NCBI RefSeq assembly: GCF_007859955.1
Contig: NZ_SJPR01000002.1
Span: 48,353-112,352, forward strand
Direction: 5' to 3'
Length of the DNA stretch: 64,000 nucleotides
Source: Botrimarina colliarenosi
GTDB taxonomy: Bacteria; Planctomycetota; Planctomycetia; Pirellulales; Lacipirellulaceae
Made by a program: the position numbers and the translations under genes
The notes under the pieces: generated by a model
Told to the model about the DNA's origin: nothing
Databases searched by the model: none
What the model saw: only the letters and a program-made list of their open reading frames with translations
Shown here: positions 63,450 through 64,000 of the stretch, piece after piece
How positions within the stretch are numbered: position 1 is the stretch's first letter
How the letters are laid out: each line of letters starts with the position of its first letter

Positions 63450-64000
63450 ACGTCCTCATCACCGGCGCAAGCGGCTTCCTCGGACGCTCCGTCACCGCAG
63501 CTATTGTCGCACGGGGTCACTCCGTTATCGCTCTCGTTCGTGACCCTGAGCGGGCGTCAACGGTTCTGCCTTCGAGCGTTCGGCTCGTGGAGGGCGATCT
63601 CCGGGTGCCGCGATCGCTGGCCGGTGCGCTTGACGGGGTCGACGCGGTGATCCACCTCGCGGCTTGTGTCGTTGGAGACGACGACGAACAGCTGGCCAGC
63701 TCGGTCGTCGGCGCCGAAAATCTGCTGGCGGCTATGGACGCCGGCGGAGTCCGGCGGCTCATTTACTGCGGAACGCTCTCTGTCTATGACTGGCGACGCG
63801 CAAAGTCTCCGCTCGACGAGGAGTCGCCACTGGAATCAGATCTCTATACGCGGGACGGATACGCGATCTCGAAGACTTGGCAAGAGAGGATCGTACGGCG
63901 ATGGGCCGACGCGAAGGGGACGCAACTAACGGTGCTGCGACCCGGCTTCGTATGGGGCGCCGGCAACGAAGAGACGTCGGGAGTCGGGCAGCCGATTGGG
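63446..64000 (+). CDS. SDR-family NAD-dependent epimerase, cut by window end
   Basis: The frame is open from ATG 63446 to the last base, giving 185 residues of an incomplete protein. It has VLITGASGFLGRSV for NAD binding, DLRVPRSLAGALDGVDAVIHLA, YCGTLSVYDW and YAISK (the catalytic Tyr and Lys). It is the third SDR of the cluster and overlaps the oxidoreductase gene by four bases, so the operon continues beyond the window. Confidence 0.88.
   Translation, partial: MNVLITGASGFLGRSVTAAIVARGHSVIALVRDPERASTVLPSSVRLVEGDLRVPRSLAGALDGVDAVIHLAACVVGDDDEQLASSVVGAENLLAAMDAGGVRRLIYCGTLSVYDWRRAKSPLDEESPLESDLYTRDGYAISKTWQERIVRRWADAKGTQLTVLRPGFVWGAGNEETSGVGQPIG

Overview
The window looks like a chromosomal segment of a planctomycete, most likely of the order Pirellulales. 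The signs are a BBP7-type outer-membrane barrel, a giant surface protein with a planctomycete-style N-terminus (FQQLESRQVLSA), ELWxTDGT and cadherin-like repeats, a PEP-CTERM protein that also carries a dockerin-like calcium-binding stretch (DFNGDGFVDAADYTVWR), and a very large exosortase-TPR fusion. DNA is GC-rich with long spurious antisense ORFs. The assignment is inference from families, not a database match. No tRNA, rRNA, CRISPR array, IS element or phage gene was found.

Region 1 (1-2.4 kb): about 500 bp without a recognisable gene, a broken SGNH-type membrane protein gene with an in-frame stop, and a CelD/BcsL-type acetyltransferase.

Region 2 (2.5-24.7 kb): a nitrate island. A two-component pair (an NtrC-like regulator with a degenerate ATPase, and a hybrid kinase with a NarX/PilJ-like P-box) is divergent from an outer-membrane porin and a dissimilatory ammonifying nitrite reductase pair (nrfHA). 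Facing these is a nine-gene minus-strand operon: ABC nitrate importer (nrtABCD), a GAF protein, a quinol-type iron-sulfur/membrane-anchor fusion, a molybdopterin nitrate reductase, siroheme nitrite reductase, and a CysJ-like flavoprotein whose flavodoxin domain is replaced by an iron-sulfur domain. Sigma-54-like -24/-12 elements precede the regulator, the porin and nrtA. Together these genes take up nitrate and reduce it to ammonium by an assimilatory route, with NrfHA adding respiratory nitrite ammonification.

Region 3 (25.4-39.6 kb): surface and polysaccharide-handling genes: a 1857-residue repeat protein with an embedded cyclophilin domain, a BBP7 barrel, a PEP-CTERM pectate-lyase-like protein and a GH78 alpha-L-rhamnosidase.

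Region 4 (39.6-64 kb): an exosortase/exopolysaccharide locus. On the minus strand are a short PEP-CTERM-like protein with its own sigma-54-like promoter, the 1752-residue exosortase-TPR fusion and its EpsI partner. On the plus strand a regulator is followed by about sixteen tightly packed genes: flippase, polymerase, pyruvyltransferase, four sulfotransferases, glycosyltransferases, nucleotide-sugar genes (rfbF, rfbC-like, SDRs), an acetyltransferase and a Gfo/Idh oxidoreductase. This predicts a sulfated, pyruvylated, acetylated deoxysugar exopolysaccharide made beside a protein-sorting system. The cluster runs off the right edge inside an SDR gene.
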